This document shows positions 1 through 11,465 of a DNA stretch of 64,000 nucleotides, in pieces. The stretch is from the NCBI RefSeq assembly GCF_025938095.1, contig NZ_JAPCZF010000001.1:310001-374000 (forward strand), written 5' to 3'. A program made the translations under genes and the position numbers. Position 1 is the stretch's first letter. Every line of letters begins with the position of its first letter. Source of the stretch: Novosphingobium sp. JCM 18896 (GTDB lineage: Bacteria > Pseudomonadota > Alphaproteobacteria > Sphingomonadales > Sphingomonadaceae). Below the pieces are notes generated by a model. That model searched no databases, was not told the DNA's origin, and saw nothing but the letters and a program-made list of their open reading frames with translations.

Positions 1-849
1 CAGGCGGTGCCAGAGGCCGTCTCCGTCGGGCTTGCCCGCCGTTTCGCCGAGCGCGAAGCGGGCCGCATCGGTCTCGCTCAGCTTGTCGACCGTGACCTTG
101 CGGTTGAGTTCGCGCATCTCGGCCTCGTCGATCGAGCCTGCCAGCCCATCCAGCGCGGCGATCGCCTTGGCGGGCAGGCCGGCGCGATAGACGAAGACCG
201 CGTCGTAGCGCGGGAAGAACTGGCGATCGTCGCGCAGGACGGTCAGGCCGTAGGTCACGATCTCGGCGTCGGTGGTGTAGACGTCGGTCACGGCGATCTG
301 GTTCGCGGCGATGGCGCGGTAGGCGAGGTCGTGGTCGATCCCGAGGATTTTCAGCCCGCCGAGGCCGTAGGCGCGCGACAGTGCCGGCCAGCCGTCCTGG
401 CGGTCGACGAATTCGTTCGATAGCCCGATCGCAAGCTCGGGATGCCGGGCAAGATCGCCGATCGTCGCGATCCCCAGTCGCTTGGCGACATCGGCGCGCA
501 TCGCGAGGGCATAGCCGTTGGAAAAGCCGATCGGCTTGGACATGGCCAAGCCTTGCGCGGCAAGCGCGCGGGGCAGGTCGGCATCGCTCGCCAGATGCTG
601 ACCCGAGAGGATCTCGAAGCGCAGGGTACCGGTATAGTCGGGATAGACGTCGATCTCGCCGGCCTTGAGCGCGTCCCAGAGGATGCGGCTGCCGCCGAGT
701 TCGCGGCGATGCGTCGCAGGCACGCCCGCGCGTTCGAGCGCGAGTCGCGCGATCTCGCCCAGAATTACGCCTTCGGTGAACTTCTTCGAGCCGACGGTTT
801 CGGCCTGGAGCGGCGCAGCGATCAGCGCGAGCAGCAGCAGCCACCTCAC
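1..849 (-). CDS. Osmoprotectant (glycine betaine/choline) ABC transporter substrate-binding protein, partial
   Basis: Periplasmic solute-binding protein of the OpuCC/OsmF (OpuAC) family, expected to capture a quaternary-amine osmolyte for the neighbouring ATPase. The translation starts with a short hydrophobic signal (VRWLLLLALIAAPLQA), then the family hallmark VGSKKFTEGVILGE, followed by ELGGSRILWDALKAGEIDVY and PDYTGTL, all typical of the ligand-binding lobes. The GTG start overlaps the stop of the ATPase gene in a GTGA arrangement, which suggests translational coupling. The C-terminus runs off the left edge after 283 codons, so a fused or separate permease would lie outside. The family call is firm; the exact substrate is inferred. 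Confidence 0.85.
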   Translation of the reverse strand, partial: MRWLLLLALIAAPLQAETVGSKKFTEGVILGEIARLALERAGVPATHRRELGGSRILWDALKAGEIDVYPDYTGTLRFEILSGQHLASDADLPRALAAQGLAMSKPIGFSNGYALAMRADVAKRLGIATIGDLARHPELAIGLSNEFVDRQDGWPALSRAYGLGGLKILGIDHDLAYRAIAANQIAVTDVYTTDAEIVTYGLTVLRDDRQFFPRYDAVFVYRAGLPAKAIAALDGLAGSIDEAEMRELNRKVTVDKLSETDAARFALGETAGKPDGDGLWHRL

Positions 850-1562
850 AGCGCGTCCTCCGCCGCGAGAAATTCGGTGACGAAAGGCTCGGCGGGGCGC
901 TCGGTCAGATCGGTGATCGCACCCTTCTGGACGATCCTGCCGTCGCGCATCAGCACAGCGGTTCCGCCAAAGAAGCGCGCTTCGCCGAGGCTATGCGTGA
1001 CCAGGACCACGGTCTTGCCGAGCCCTGCGAAAATGCCGCGCAGTTCCTCGGCCAGCCGTACCCGCGTGATCGGATCGAGCGCCGACAGCGGCTCGTCGAG
1101 CAGCAGCACCGCGGGATCGAGCATCAGCGCGCGCATCAGCGCGACGCGCTGGCGCTGGCCCCCCGAGAGCTCGCCCGGATAGCGATCGAGTTGCGCGGCA
1201 TCGAGCGCGACCAGCGCGGCGAGTTCGTCGACCCGCGCGGCGATCCGCTCGGCCGGCCAATTCAGCTCGCGCGCCATCAGCGCGACGTTGCCGCGCGCGG
1301 TCAGGTGCGGGAACAGCCCGCCGTCCTGGATCACGTAACCCAGCCGCTGCCGCATCGCGCGCCAGTCGGTCACGGGGCGCCCCTCGAAGCGCAGATCGCC
1401 GGTGAACGGCGTCAGTCCCGCGAGCGTGCGCAGCAGGGTCGACTTGCCCGAGCCCGAGGGGCCGAGCAAGATCAGGGTCTCGCCGGCAGCGATGGCGAGC
1501 GTGGTAGGCGCGAGTGCCGGCACGTCGCCATAGGCCACCGCCACCTGATCGAGTGCGAACAT
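846..1562 (-). CDS. Osmoprotectant ABC transporter ATP-binding protein
   Basis: Cytoplasmic ATPase subunit (238 aa) that would power uptake with the adjacent binding protein. Walker A GPSGSGKS lies at residues 34-41, the Q-loop glutamine near 79, the signature LSGGQ at 132-136, and Walker B VLLLDEP at 152-158 followed by the D-loop SALD; the H-loop histidine is in VTHSLGEA. The length is that of a bare ABC domain without the C-terminal CBS domains found in some OpuCA/ProV proteins. It is first in the visible operon, and its stop overlaps the start of the binding-protein gene. Assignment to osmolyte import rests on that neighbour; the ABC ATPase call itself is secure. Confidence 0.9.
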   Translation of the reverse strand: MFALDQVAVAYGDVPALAPTTLAIAAGETLILLGPSGSGKSTLLRTLAGLTPFTGDLRFEGRPVTDWRAMRQRLGYVIQDGGLFPHLTARGNVALMARELNWPAERIAARVDELAALVALDAAQLDRYPGELSGGQRQRVALMRALMLDPAVLLLDEPLSALDPITRVRLAEELRGIFAGLGKTVVLVTHSLGEARFFGGTAVLMRDGRIVQKGAITDLTERPAEPFVTEFLAAEDAL

Positions 1563-1604
1563 GGTGGGACTGTAGGGGGAAAATTCGACGCGAGGACAGA
1601 TTTA

Positions 1605-1739
1605 ATCCTCCCCGGCACGGGGAGGGGGACCGCGACGCGAAGCGGCGTGGTGGAGGGGGCTCGCGGCCAGGCGCTGCGTTTGAAGGAGAACCCCCTCCGT
1701 CATCCCTGCGGGATGCCACCTCCCCGTGCCGGGGAGGAT
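1605..1739. repeat. GC-rich REP-like mosaic repeat with inverted ends
   Basis: An intergenic element whose ends are inverted copies of ATCCTCCCCGGCACGGGGAG, so the whole element can fold into a cruciform. Internal blocks (GGTGGAGGGGG facing CCCCCTCCGTC) are also inverted. A second element with the same architecture lies at 3260-3384. It has no coding capacity or transposase. Such elements are common between genes in sphingomonads and probably spread as REP/MITE-type sequences. Confidence 0.7.
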
Positions 1740-1748
1740 GAGAAGCGC

Positions 1749-3344
1749 TCAGTCCACCCGATACGACAATTGCACGGTCTCGTTCGCCGGGATCGTCCGG
1801 CGCCAGACGCGCTTGCCCGGCTTGGCGATCAGCCCGCTCGGCAGGCCGCGGTAGGTGCGGCCGAGGTTGTGGAATTCCGCCTCGAAGGTGACCGCGAAGG
1901 GATTGGCGTTGCGGATCGTCAGGACGTGGGGCGCCTTGGCACTCGCAGGCTCGCGCGTTTCGATCGTCACGTCGCCGGCGCGGGCGAAGGCCAGCTCGAC
2001 CTCCTCGTTCATCGCCTTGTCGGGCGTCGAAGCCTCGCCGATCAGGCCGCGGCCGTGCTCGCCTTCCTGATAGAGCACGGCCTTGCCCGCGGGCAGCGGA
2101 TCGCCGAGGCCGTTGTCCTTGCGGTTGCGGAAGCGGAACAGCTTGTCGATCGGGCTCGGGCCTTCGTCGATCACCGTGCGGTAGATCGTCTCGCCGCGGA
2201 CCGCATCCTTCACCAGAAAGGCGACCTGCTTATGCGAGCGCGCGGCGACGGTGACGGGTACGGGGATGCGGTAGAGCTTGAGATCGCCGAGCCCTTCGGC
2301 TTCGGCGACGACCGCCGCCTTCTCCTCGCGGCGCCGAGCGGTGACGACGATGTTTCCTGCCGCCATCTCCATCATCATCGGTGCCGCGGGCGGCGGCGGA
2401 GGAGGTGGCGGTGGCGGGGGATTGAGCCCGCTGCTCGTGTTGCCCATGGGCCAGCACTGCGCCTGCTTGTAGAGCGACGAAGCCTCGGCCTTGATCCGCG
2501 CGCCGCTGTCGTCGCGCGTCGTGTCCGATCGGTTGATCTTGCCCGCGACGGCCGCGGTCGTCGCATCGACGAAGCTGGTGTCGTCGCCGCTGGCCATGGT
2601 CATCCAGCCGAGCAGTTCGAGCGACTTGCCATCGGGAGCTAAGGTACCGACGTAGGTTGCATCCCAATCGAAGCCGGTGGCGATATAGGCGAGGGTGATC
2701 GTCACCCTGCCACCCGGCTGGTCCTTGGTCAGCATCGACAGCACGGGCTTGGCCGACAAGGTCGCGGGTGCCTGCGGGTAGATCAGCGTCTGCTTGAGCC
2801 CCGAGCAGTAGACCGCCTCGGTCCCGCGCGGGGTGGTGACGACGAGGCGGTCGGCGGCCGAGCGGATCGTCGCCGGTTCCTCGACCGTGGTGCCCGTCGC
2901 GGGATCGGTACGGCGCAGGATCACGCCCTGGCCCGTGAAGGCGTCGACCAGGCCTTTCTGCGAGAGCAGCGCGGCATCGCGGTTGCGCTCGCGCGGGTCG
3001 GTGCCGAACAGGATCGCCGACTGCGGCACGATCCCGCTGGCGACACCTTCGAAGCGGACGGTCACCTCGCCCGGCGGCAGGGTGACGGTGCGGGTTTCGG
3101 AGATCAGCGCGAAGGACGACGGCCGGTTGCGGTCGATCGCGCCGTCGCCGCGATCGGGATCGCGGTAGAGCGTGACCGCGACGGTGTCGGGCGCGTCGGA
3201 CTGGACGACGGGCGGCTCGGCGAGGGCGGGGGTGGCGAGGAGGAGGGCGAGCAGAAAAGATCCTCCCCTGCAAGGGGAGGTGGCAGCGCGTAGCGCTGAC
3301 GGAGGGGTGTCTCCGCCTCGGAGAGGGTGACACCCCTCCACCAC
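1749..3344 (-). CDS. DUF4139 domain-containing exported protein with polyproline/TonB-box-like insert; start uncertain
   Basis: The second of two adjacent DUF4139 (MuiA-type family) paralogues; no enzymatic role is established for the family. The mature part begins after a hydrophobic stretch SFLLALLLATPALA and shows family features such as the VTLPPGEVTVRFEG and YIATGFDWDATYVGTL regions and a C-terminal beta-rich domain ending LSYRVD. A run of eleven prolines and the motif NIVVTARRREE interrupt it near the middle. The 5' end lies inside a mosaic repeat, which has removed any normal ATG. In-frame options are GTG at 3344, used here but with no good ribosome binding site, or CTG at 3254, six bases after GGGGAGGA. 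The gene body is certain; the start is not. Confidence 0.75.
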   Translation of the reverse strand: MVEGCHPLRGGDTPPSALRAATSPCRGGSFLLALLLATPALAEPPVVQSDAPDTVAVTLYRDPDRGDGAIDRNRPSSFALISETRTVTLPPGEVTVRFEGVASGIVPQSAILFGTDPRERNRDAALLSQKGLVDAFTGQGVILRRTDPATGTTVEEPATIRSAADRLVVTTPRGTEAVYCSGLKQTLIYPQAPATLSAKPVLSMLTKDQPGGRVTITLAYIATGFDWDATYVGTLAPDGKSLELLGWMTMASGDDTSFVDATTAAVAGKINRSDTTRDDSGARIKAEASSLYKQAQCWPMGNTSSGLNPPPPPPPPPPPAAPMMMEMAAGNIVVTARRREEKAAVVAEAEGLGDLKLYRIPVPVTVAARSHKQVAFLVKDAVRGETIYRTVIDEGPSPIDKLFRFRNRKDNGLGDPLPAGKAVLYQEGEHGRGLIGEASTPDKAMNEEVELAFARAGDVTIETREPASAKAPHVLTIRNANPFAVTFEAEFHNLGRTYRGLPSGLIAKPGKRVWRRTIPANETVQLSYRVD

Positions 3345-3384
3345 CAGCTTCGCTGGCGGTCCCCCTCCCCTTGCAGGGAAGGAT
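3260..3384. repeat. GC-rich REP-like mosaic repeat between the DUF4139 paralogues
   Basis: Same architecture as the element at 1605-1739: ends ATCCTCCCCTGCAAGGGGAG and its near inverse, with internal GGAGGGGTGT / ACACCCCTCC inverted blocks. It fills the space between the two DUF4139 genes and abuts the signal-peptide coding region of the downstream one. Confidence 0.7.
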
Positions 3385-3397
3385 TGGAACGTGGTCT

Positions 3398-4888
3398 TTA
3401 CCACGGCGTCAGAAAGGTCGCCGTCAGCTCGACCTTGCCTTCGGCCGGCACGGGCACTTCCCAGCGGCGTTCGTCGGCGCTGTCCTGCATGCCCTTGATG
3501 CTTTCGTCGGTGACGCGCAGGTCGCGCCACCACCACCACTGGCCGAGGCCGCCCTGGATCACGTCGACCGTGACCGGCGCCGGGCTGGCATTGGTGACGA
3601 TGTAGCGCATCTGCGTGCGGTAATAGCGCTTGGGGACTTCGCCGACCGCGGTCTTCTTGGTGCCGTCGGGATAGGTCACGGTCCAGCGCGCGTAGGTCTG
3701 CCACTGCTCGCTGGTGATCACGTCGCGCTTCTCGACCACGGGCTGGACCTTGACGTCGAAGGCGTCGCCGGTGCGGATCGCGAGTTGCGAGCCGCCGGGG
3801 GTGTGCGGGATCTCGCTCTCGCCGATGAACTGCGACTGGCCGCGGCTGTCGCGCATGTAGACGCGGACCGTGCCCGCCGGCAGCGCCTCGCCGATCCCGG
3901 CGGCGCGCGCGTTCGAGAACTTGAGCACCGAGGCGGCGCTCTGCGCTTCGTCCTGGCTGTTCATCCAGCCGTTGCGATATTCGTAGCCCTTGCGCGCCGG
4001 CACGCCCGAGGCGTCGAGGAACGAAACCTGCTTGGTCTGGGCATTGGCGATCGTGGTGCGGCCCTCGATCGGATAGACGTGGAAGTCGCCGAGGCGCTGG
4101 CCGCTGCCGCTCTCGGTGCCCGCCATGTTGCCACGCGGACGCGGCGGCTGGTAATAGCCGGGGTTCTGGCCCGAGAAGCCGACATCGCCGGCGACGAGCA
4201 GGGTGCGGGTGTTGTTGAAGGTGGTGCCGGTGTTGTTCGACAGGGTGATCCAGCCCTGGACGTCGATCTTGCCCGCCTTCTCGTCGAACAGCGCGACATA
4301 GTCCGATTTCCAGCCGATCCCCGGCGTCAGATAGGACAGTGTCAACGGCCGGCTGCCGCCCGAACGCGCGTCGACCGAGACCGACAAGGTCGGCCGCGCG
4401 CGCAGGTTGGGCGGGATCGAATCGAAGATCACGCGCACGGGCAGGCCGTCATCGCGCAGGACCTCGATCCGCTCGCCGATCCTGAGCACGACCCCGCCGT
4501 TGGCCGCGAGCACGGTCGCGCGCTCGCGTGTCTCGGCGCCGGTCGCGGGATTGGTGCGCAGCAGGGTCACGGTCTGGCCGACCGCCTTCTGCATCAGCGC
4601 CGAGGGGGAGAGCAGGTCGTAGTCGAAGTTCTGTTCGACGATCCCGAAGCCTTCGCCCGACAAGGTCACCGTTTCGGGCCGGATCTGCGCCGAGACGTCG
4701 GCGAACTCCTGGCGCGACTTGCCCGCGGGCAGGCTGATCTGGCGCACGTCCTGCACCAGCGCGAGGTTGTTGTTGTAGATCGTGACCGAGAGGTCGCCCT
4801 GGGCGGATTTCGGGCTTTCGCTCTGGCCGATCGCGGCACCCGAACACAGACCGAAACCCACGGCTGCCGCCAGCGTTCTGTAGCGCAT
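3398..4888 (-). CDS. DUF4139 domain-containing exported protein
   Basis: Predicted periplasmic protein of 496 aa. The start is the ATG at 4888, preceded by GGAGAGGGG at good spacing; an ATG 14 codons upstream has no such site. The N-terminus MRYRTLAAAVGFGLCSGAAIG is a Sec signal peptide. The body has the DUF4139 pattern: a DLSVTIYNNNLALVQD start strand, SYLTPGIGWKSDYVALF in the middle, and a beta-sandwich C-terminus. It sits directly upstream of a diverged paralogue in the same orientation, so the pair probably arose by tandem duplication. The molecular role is unknown; family members have been linked loosely to envelope or exopolysaccharide phenotypes, and nothing in the context refines this. 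Confidence 0.85.
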   Translation of the reverse strand: MRYRTLAAAVGFGLCSGAAIGQSESPKSAQGDLSVTIYNNNLALVQDVRQISLPAGKSRQEFADVSAQIRPETVTLSGEGFGIVEQNFDYDLLSPSALMQKAVGQTVTLLRTNPATGAETRERATVLAANGGVVLRIGERIEVLRDDGLPVRVIFDSIPPNLRARPTLSVSVDARSGGSRPLTLSYLTPGIGWKSDYVALFDEKAGKIDVQGWITLSNNTGTTFNNTRTLLVAGDVGFSGQNPGYYQPPRPRGNMAGTESGSGQRLGDFHVYPIEGRTTIANAQTKQVSFLDASGVPARKGYEYRNGWMNSQDEAQSAASVLKFSNARAAGIGEALPAGTVRVYMRDSRGQSQFIGESEIPHTPGGSQLAIRTGDAFDVKVQPVVEKRDVITSEQWQTYARWTVTYPDGTKKTAVGEVPKRYYRTQMRYIVTNASPAPVTVDVIQGGLGQWWWWRDLRVTDESIKGMQDSADERRWEVPVPAEGKVELTATFLTPW

Positions 4889-4977
4889 TCGCACCCCTCT
4901 CCGTAGAATTCCTGAGTGAGAGCTAAGCAACGGCGGATTACGGTCAAATGAATTTGCAGCGAAATCCGAGCGACATA

Positions 4978-5005
4978 CTTGTGTGGCCTAAGGGCAACAC
5001 TATCT
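4978..5005 (+). promoter_or_regulatory. Heat-shock (RpoH/sigma-32) promoter of clpB
   Basis: CTTG at 4978-4981 is followed after exactly 17 bases by ACTATCT at 4999-5005. This matches six of seven positions of the alphaproteobacterial RpoH -10 element (CYTATNT) with the preferred spacing. It ends 28 bases before the clpB start, giving a short leader that contains the AGGAGG ribosome binding site. Confidence 0.75.
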
Positions 5006-5032
5006 CCTAGCCGACAGGAGGACGTACCCTAG

Positions 5033-7612
<2,580 letters not shown>

Positions 7613-7633
7613 AACCAGGCCGAACAACAATAC

Positions 7634-7725
7634 CGTCATCCCCGCGGAGGCGGGGATCCATCTCCCGAGCCCTCGGTTCGAGCGGCAATCTCAGGAGATG
7701 GGCCCCCGCTTTCGCGGGGGTGACG
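7634..7725. repeat. Inverted REP-like element downstream of clpB
   Basis: CGTCATCCCCGC starts the element and its inverse GCGGGGGTGACG ends it. Two strong hairpins are present: CCCCGC-GGAG-GCGGGG and CCCCCGC-TTTC-GCGGGGG. ATCTCC and GGAGAT blocks are also inverted. It lies between the convergent clpB and GST genes, where it may also stop transcription from both sides, although no T-tract follows. Confidence 0.7.
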
Positions 7726-7749
7726 GGCTGTTTAGTCGTTAGCTCCGCC

Positions 7750-8376
7750 TCAAGCCGGCGGGATGAACGTCTGCTGGATCGCCTGGAACTCGCTGCGCGC
7801 CTCTGCGCGGGCGCAGTGATCGGCCAGCGCGGGATAGTCCGCCAGCGTCACCAGGTGGGCATAGGCCTCGCTGACGAAGCGGGCGACGCAGGCGACGGTG
7901 TTGTCGTCGTGGCCGGGCTCGGCGCCGAACCACCAGTCCCCCGCGCGATCCGCACAGGCGTCGTTGAGCGCGGCGATGCCGTCCTGGATCTGCGCTTCGC
8001 TGCGCGCGACGAAGGCCGGATCGAGCGTGGCTGCGAAGATCTTCGCGTAGAAGAACGACACGGCCTTGTCGGCCACGCCCGTCGCCAGAGCGCAGCGGCG
8101 CAAGGCCGCGCGGCGCTCGGGGCCGGAGGCCGCGATCAGCGCGCGGTCGCGGCCGTGGACCTCGTCGAGGTGGTCGAGGATCGCATAGGAGTCGATCAGC
8201 GCCTCGCCGTCATCGAGAACTAGAGTCGGCACGCGGCGCAGCGGATTGTGCGCGACGAACTTGTCGCTCTCACCGAAGCTCGAGAACGGGTGGTGCGTGA
8301 AGGCCATGCCGTAGCGCGTCAGCGCCAGGCCGACGCGGCGGACGAAGGGGCTGTCGTATTGGCCGATGAGTTGCAT
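7750..8376 (-). CDS. Glutathione S-transferase family protein
   Basis: Soluble GST-fold protein of about 208 aa. The N-terminal thioredoxin-like domain begins MQLIGQYDSPFVRRV, carries the cis-proline of the glutathione site in RRVPTLVLDDGEALIDSYAI, and is followed by an all-helical C-terminal domain. The ATG at 8376 is preferred; a GTG pair three codons upstream is also possible because an AGGA lies just before it. The start is next to the stop of the upstream TonB-receptor gene at 8379, so the two are probably co-transcribed. Substrate cannot be read from the sequence; disulfide reductase or detoxification roles are equally possible. Confidence 0.85.
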   Translation of the reverse strand: MQLIGQYDSPFVRRVGLALTRYGMAFTHHPFSSFGESDKFVAHNPLRRVPTLVLDDGEALIDSYAILDHLDEVHGRDRALIAASGPERRAALRRCALATGVADKAVSFFYAKIFAATLDPAFVARSEAQIQDGIAALNDACADRAGDWWFGAEPGHDDNTVACVARFVSEAYAHLVTLADYPALADHCARAEARSEFQAIQQTFIPPA

Positions 8377-8378
8377 GG

Positions 8379-11300
8379 TCACCACGTCCTGCTGACGCTC
8401 AGCGCGAAGCGGCGGCCGAGCGCGTCGTTGATCGAGAGCGGCACGACATAGCCGAAATATTTCTGGCCGACTCTGTCGAACAGGTTGGTGATCGACAAGG
8501 TCAGCTTGTAGCTTTCGGCGGCCGTGACGAAGAGCGCGGCATCGACTGTCGCGAAGGGATCGAAGTGATCGAACTCGCGCGTGTCGTTGGGGGCGTCGCC
8601 GCGGCCGGTCAGCGCGATCGCGCGGCCGCCCGTGTAGTTGACGTTGGTCGCCAGGCCCCAGGCAGCGTTGGCGTAGCGCAGGCGCAATTGGCCCTGCCAG
8701 CGCGGATCGCCGACCACGCCGTCCGAACGCGCCGGCGCGACGCCGGTGACGTCGACCAGGCGACGGCGCAAGTGGAACAGGTCACCGCCGAGTTCGAGCG
8801 CGCCGGCCAGGCCGAGGCCCGAGAGGTCGGTGCGGTATTCCAGCCCGGCCTGGACGCCGCTCATTTCGATCCGCTTGCCGTTGACGTAGCCGAGCGTGAC
8901 CGCGGGGTTCTGCGCGTCGGACACGACCTGGCCCTGCGCATCGCGGCCGATCAGCGCGCAGAACGCGTTGCCCCTGGCGGGATCGCTGGCGTTGAATTCG
9001 GCATTGTCGAAGCAGCCCTGCGCGACCTGCGTCATGCTGAGGTTCGCGATCGGATCGCTGATGCGCACCCGGATGTAGTCGGCAGCGAGACTCAGGCCGG
9101 GCAGGAAGCGCGGGCGCAGCAGCGCGCCCCAGGTCAGGTTGTCGCTGCGCTCGTTGCGCAAGCCGGGATTGCCGCCGTTGAAGGTCGGCACGGTCACCGT
9201 GGCGGCGATCAGCGGCGTAGCGTTCGGATAGCGTGCGAGGAAGGCCGTGCAGTTCGCCCGCCGGATTTCGGGCACCGGACCCGCGCCGATGTTCGCGGTC
9301 GAGCAGAGATCGGGCACCGGGATGTTGGTCACCGCGCGCGGCGAATAGAGTTCGGTGATCGCGGGCGCGCGGAACGAGCGGGTGAAATTGCCGCGGAGTT
9401 CCAGATCGGCGATCGGCGCGAAGCTGCCACCGGCCGCCCAGGCGGTGAACCGGCCATTGGCGCTGTTGTCGACATGGCGAACGCGGCCGAAGGCCGAGAG
9501 GCTGTGGAACACGCTGTCGTTCTCGGGCGCGATCAACGGCACCAGCACTTCGCCGAAGACCTCGTCGAGATCGTAGCGTCCCGCCGTCGGCGCCGCTGCC
9601 GCGGCGCGGCCGAGCCCAGCCTGAAGGAAGGCATCGGGGGAGAAGCTCGCCTTTTCCTCGTGGTGCTCGAAGCCGAGATTGAACGAGACCGGATTGCCGA
9701 ACAGATCGAAGGGCGAGCCGCCGAGATTGGCGTTGACGACCACCTGCTCGAGCCGCGACCGGGCGATGGTGTCGCGCAGCACATAGGCGCGCGCGGCGGG
9801 GGAGGCGGCGCCTTCGCCGAACAGGTTGAGCGGGACGCAGGCGGGATCGGCGATCGGTGCCTGCCCTGCGGGGAAGCCGGTGACGGTGGGCGTCGTCGAG
9901 CAGACGATCTGCCCGCCGACCCGCGCGACGTTGACCGCGTTGACGAAGCGCTGCTGATCGATCGCCTGGCCGTAGTCGGTGAAGTCGCTGCGCCCGTAGT
10001 TTAGCGACACCTCGAAGCCATAGTCACGCCCGCCGAGCGCGAGCTTGCCTTCGAGGCCGACCACGCCGCGGTAGATCTTGCTGTCCGAGCGACCCGAGGT
10101 GTCGGCGAGATCGGCATTGGCGCGGCTCAGCTGGAAGGTGCTGCCATAGCCGAGCGCGGCAAGCTGCTGGCGCGCCTGGGTGGTCAGGAACGGATTGTCG
10201 GTGCGGAAGGTCAGCGGCGCGGAGCCACCGCCGAACTGCACGGCGTTGAAGGTCGGCAGCTTGACCGGCAGGTCGGCGCGGCCGTGGTAGAACAGGCCGT
10301 CGGCGAACAGGGTCAGCCGGTCTGTCAGGTCGTAGGTGAACGAAAGGCTGGCGTTGAGCCGACGGAGGCTGGAGGTCAACGCGAGGTAGTCGTTGAGCCG
10401 CAGACCGTCGCCGCCCGAGGCCATGGCCGCGGCGGCGAGGACGCCGGGCACGGGGGCGCCGTAGATCGTGCCTTTGTCGAAGGCCCGGAGCTGGCCGTCG
10501 GGCGCGAACTGCCAGGCATAGGCGCCGGCGCCGCTCGACAGCACGCCGCCGCGCGAGACCGCCGGCAGGTTGAGGTCGCGGATCAGCACCGATCCGGGGA
10601 AGCCGTCGCTCAGGCTGTCGTTGAAGCCGATGCTCGGATTGATCCTGCCGTCGTTGGTGGGGCTGCGCCCCGCCGGGCCGAGTGCGGCAACGAGGTTCAG
10701 TGCCGAGCAGACGCCGGCCTGCACGACGGTGCAGGGGTTGGTCGCGTTGCCGAGGTTGGCGCGATAGATCCCGCGCTGGCCACCGGTGACGGCGCCGAGC
10801 CGGTCGTAGCTGAGCGCCGCGGTCAGGTTACCGCGGCCGCCGGCGAAGTCGATCCCGCCCGCTGCCGCCAGGTTCCAGCGGACATTGTCGCCCTGGCCGC
10901 TGACGCCGCTGGTGGCACGCGTTTCGAGCCCGGTCAGCCGGCGCTTGAGCACGACGTTGACCGTGCCCGCGATCGCATCGGTGCCGTAGACCGGTGCGCC
11001 GCCGATCGAGACGCGCTCGACCCGGTCGAGCAGGATCGTCGGCACCACGTTGAAGTCGACCTGGGTGCCCGGCGTCGCGTTGCCGAGCACGCTGGGGACG
11101 TTTGACGAGACCACGCGGCGGCCGTTGACCAGCACCAGGGTGCGGTTCGAGCCGAGCCCGTAGAGATTGATGAAGTTGACGCCCTGGCCATAGACCGCCT
11201 GGTCGCCGCCGAGCGTGACCGAGCCGCGCACGCCGGGTGTCTCGTTGAGCGCGTCGGCCAGGTTGGTGAGGCCTCGGTCGTCCAGGTATTCGCGCAAGGT

Positions 11301-11465
11301 CGCATCGATCGGTTCGGCGCTTTCGGCCGGCGCGCGGGGAATGCGCGAGCCGGTCACGACGATCGGCGCCTCGCCGGCTGCCAGGGCCGGCGTGGCGCAA
11401 GCAGGCGCGAAGGCCGCAAGCCAGGCGACACGGCGGAACGACCGCCGCGAAACTTCGATGCTCAC
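8379..11465 (-). CDS. TonB-dependent outer-membrane receptor
   Basis: Large 1028-aa outer-membrane beta-barrel receptor. The N-terminus has a basic signal peptide (SRRSFRRVAWLAAFAPACA) and the TonB-box-like motif PIVVTGSRIPR. The plug domain follows, with LADALNETPGVRG, GLGSNRTLVLVNGRRV and the VERVSIGGAPVYGTDAIAG block. The rest is a barrel of aromatic-rich strands that ends with a terminal Trp (SVSRTW), as expected for BAM insertion. The GTG start has AGGGA at seven bases. The length and the ROxxN-type 'RTLVLVNGRR' plug resemble sphingomonad receptors of unknown substrate rather than classic siderophore receptors. The downstream GST may belong to the same transcription unit. Confidence 0.92.
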   Translation of the reverse strand: MSIEVSRRSFRRVAWLAAFAPACATPALAAGEAPIVVTGSRIPRAPAESAEPIDATLREYLDDRGLTNLADALNETPGVRGSVTLGGDQAVYGQGVNFINLYGLGSNRTLVLVNGRRVVSSNVPSVLGNATPGTQVDFNVVPTILLDRVERVSIGGAPVYGTDAIAGTVNVVLKRRLTGLETRATSGVSGQGDNVRWNLAAAGGIDFAGGRGNLTAALSYDRLGAVTGGQRGIYRANLGNATNPCTVVQAGVCSALNLVAALGPAGRSPTNDGRINPSIGFNDSLSDGFPGSVLIRDLNLPAVSRGGVLSSGAGAYAWQFAPDGQLRAFDKGTIYGAPVPGVLAAAAMASGGDGLRLNDYLALTSSLRRLNASLSFTYDLTDRLTLFADGLFYHGRADLPVKLPTFNAVQFGGGSAPLTFRTDNPFLTTQARQQLAALGYGSTFQLSRANADLADTSGRSDSKIYRGVVGLEGKLALGGRDYGFEVSLNYGRSDFTDYGQAIDQQRFVNAVNVARVGGQIVCSTTPTVTGFPAGQAPIADPACVPLNLFGEGAASPAARAYVLRDTIARSRLEQVVVNANLGGSPFDLFGNPVSFNLGFEHHEEKASFSPDAFLQAGLGRAAAAAPTAGRYDLDEVFGEVLVPLIAPENDSVFHSLSAFGRVRHVDNSANGRFTAWAAGGSFAPIADLELRGNFTRSFRAPAITELYSPRAVTNIPVPDLCSTANIGAGPVPEIRRANCTAFLARYPNATPLIAATVTVPTFNGGNPGLRNERSDNLTWGALLRPRFLPGLSLAADYIRVRISDPIANLSMTQVAQGCFDNAEFNASDPARGNAFCALIGRDAQGQVVSDAQNPAVTLGYVNGKRIEMSGVQAGLEYRTDLSGLGLAGALELGGDLFHLRRRLVDVTGVAPARSDGVVGDPRWQGQLRLRYANAAWGLATNVNYTGGRAIALTGRGDAPNDTREFDHFDPFATVDAALFVTAAESYKLTLSITNLFDRVGQKYFGYVVPLSINDALGRRFALSVSRTW

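Noticed and set aside
7634-7725. clpB intrinsic terminator.
   Set aside because: The hairpins are strong, but there is no T-tract and the element has the inverted-end structure of a dispersed repeat; termination may be incidental.
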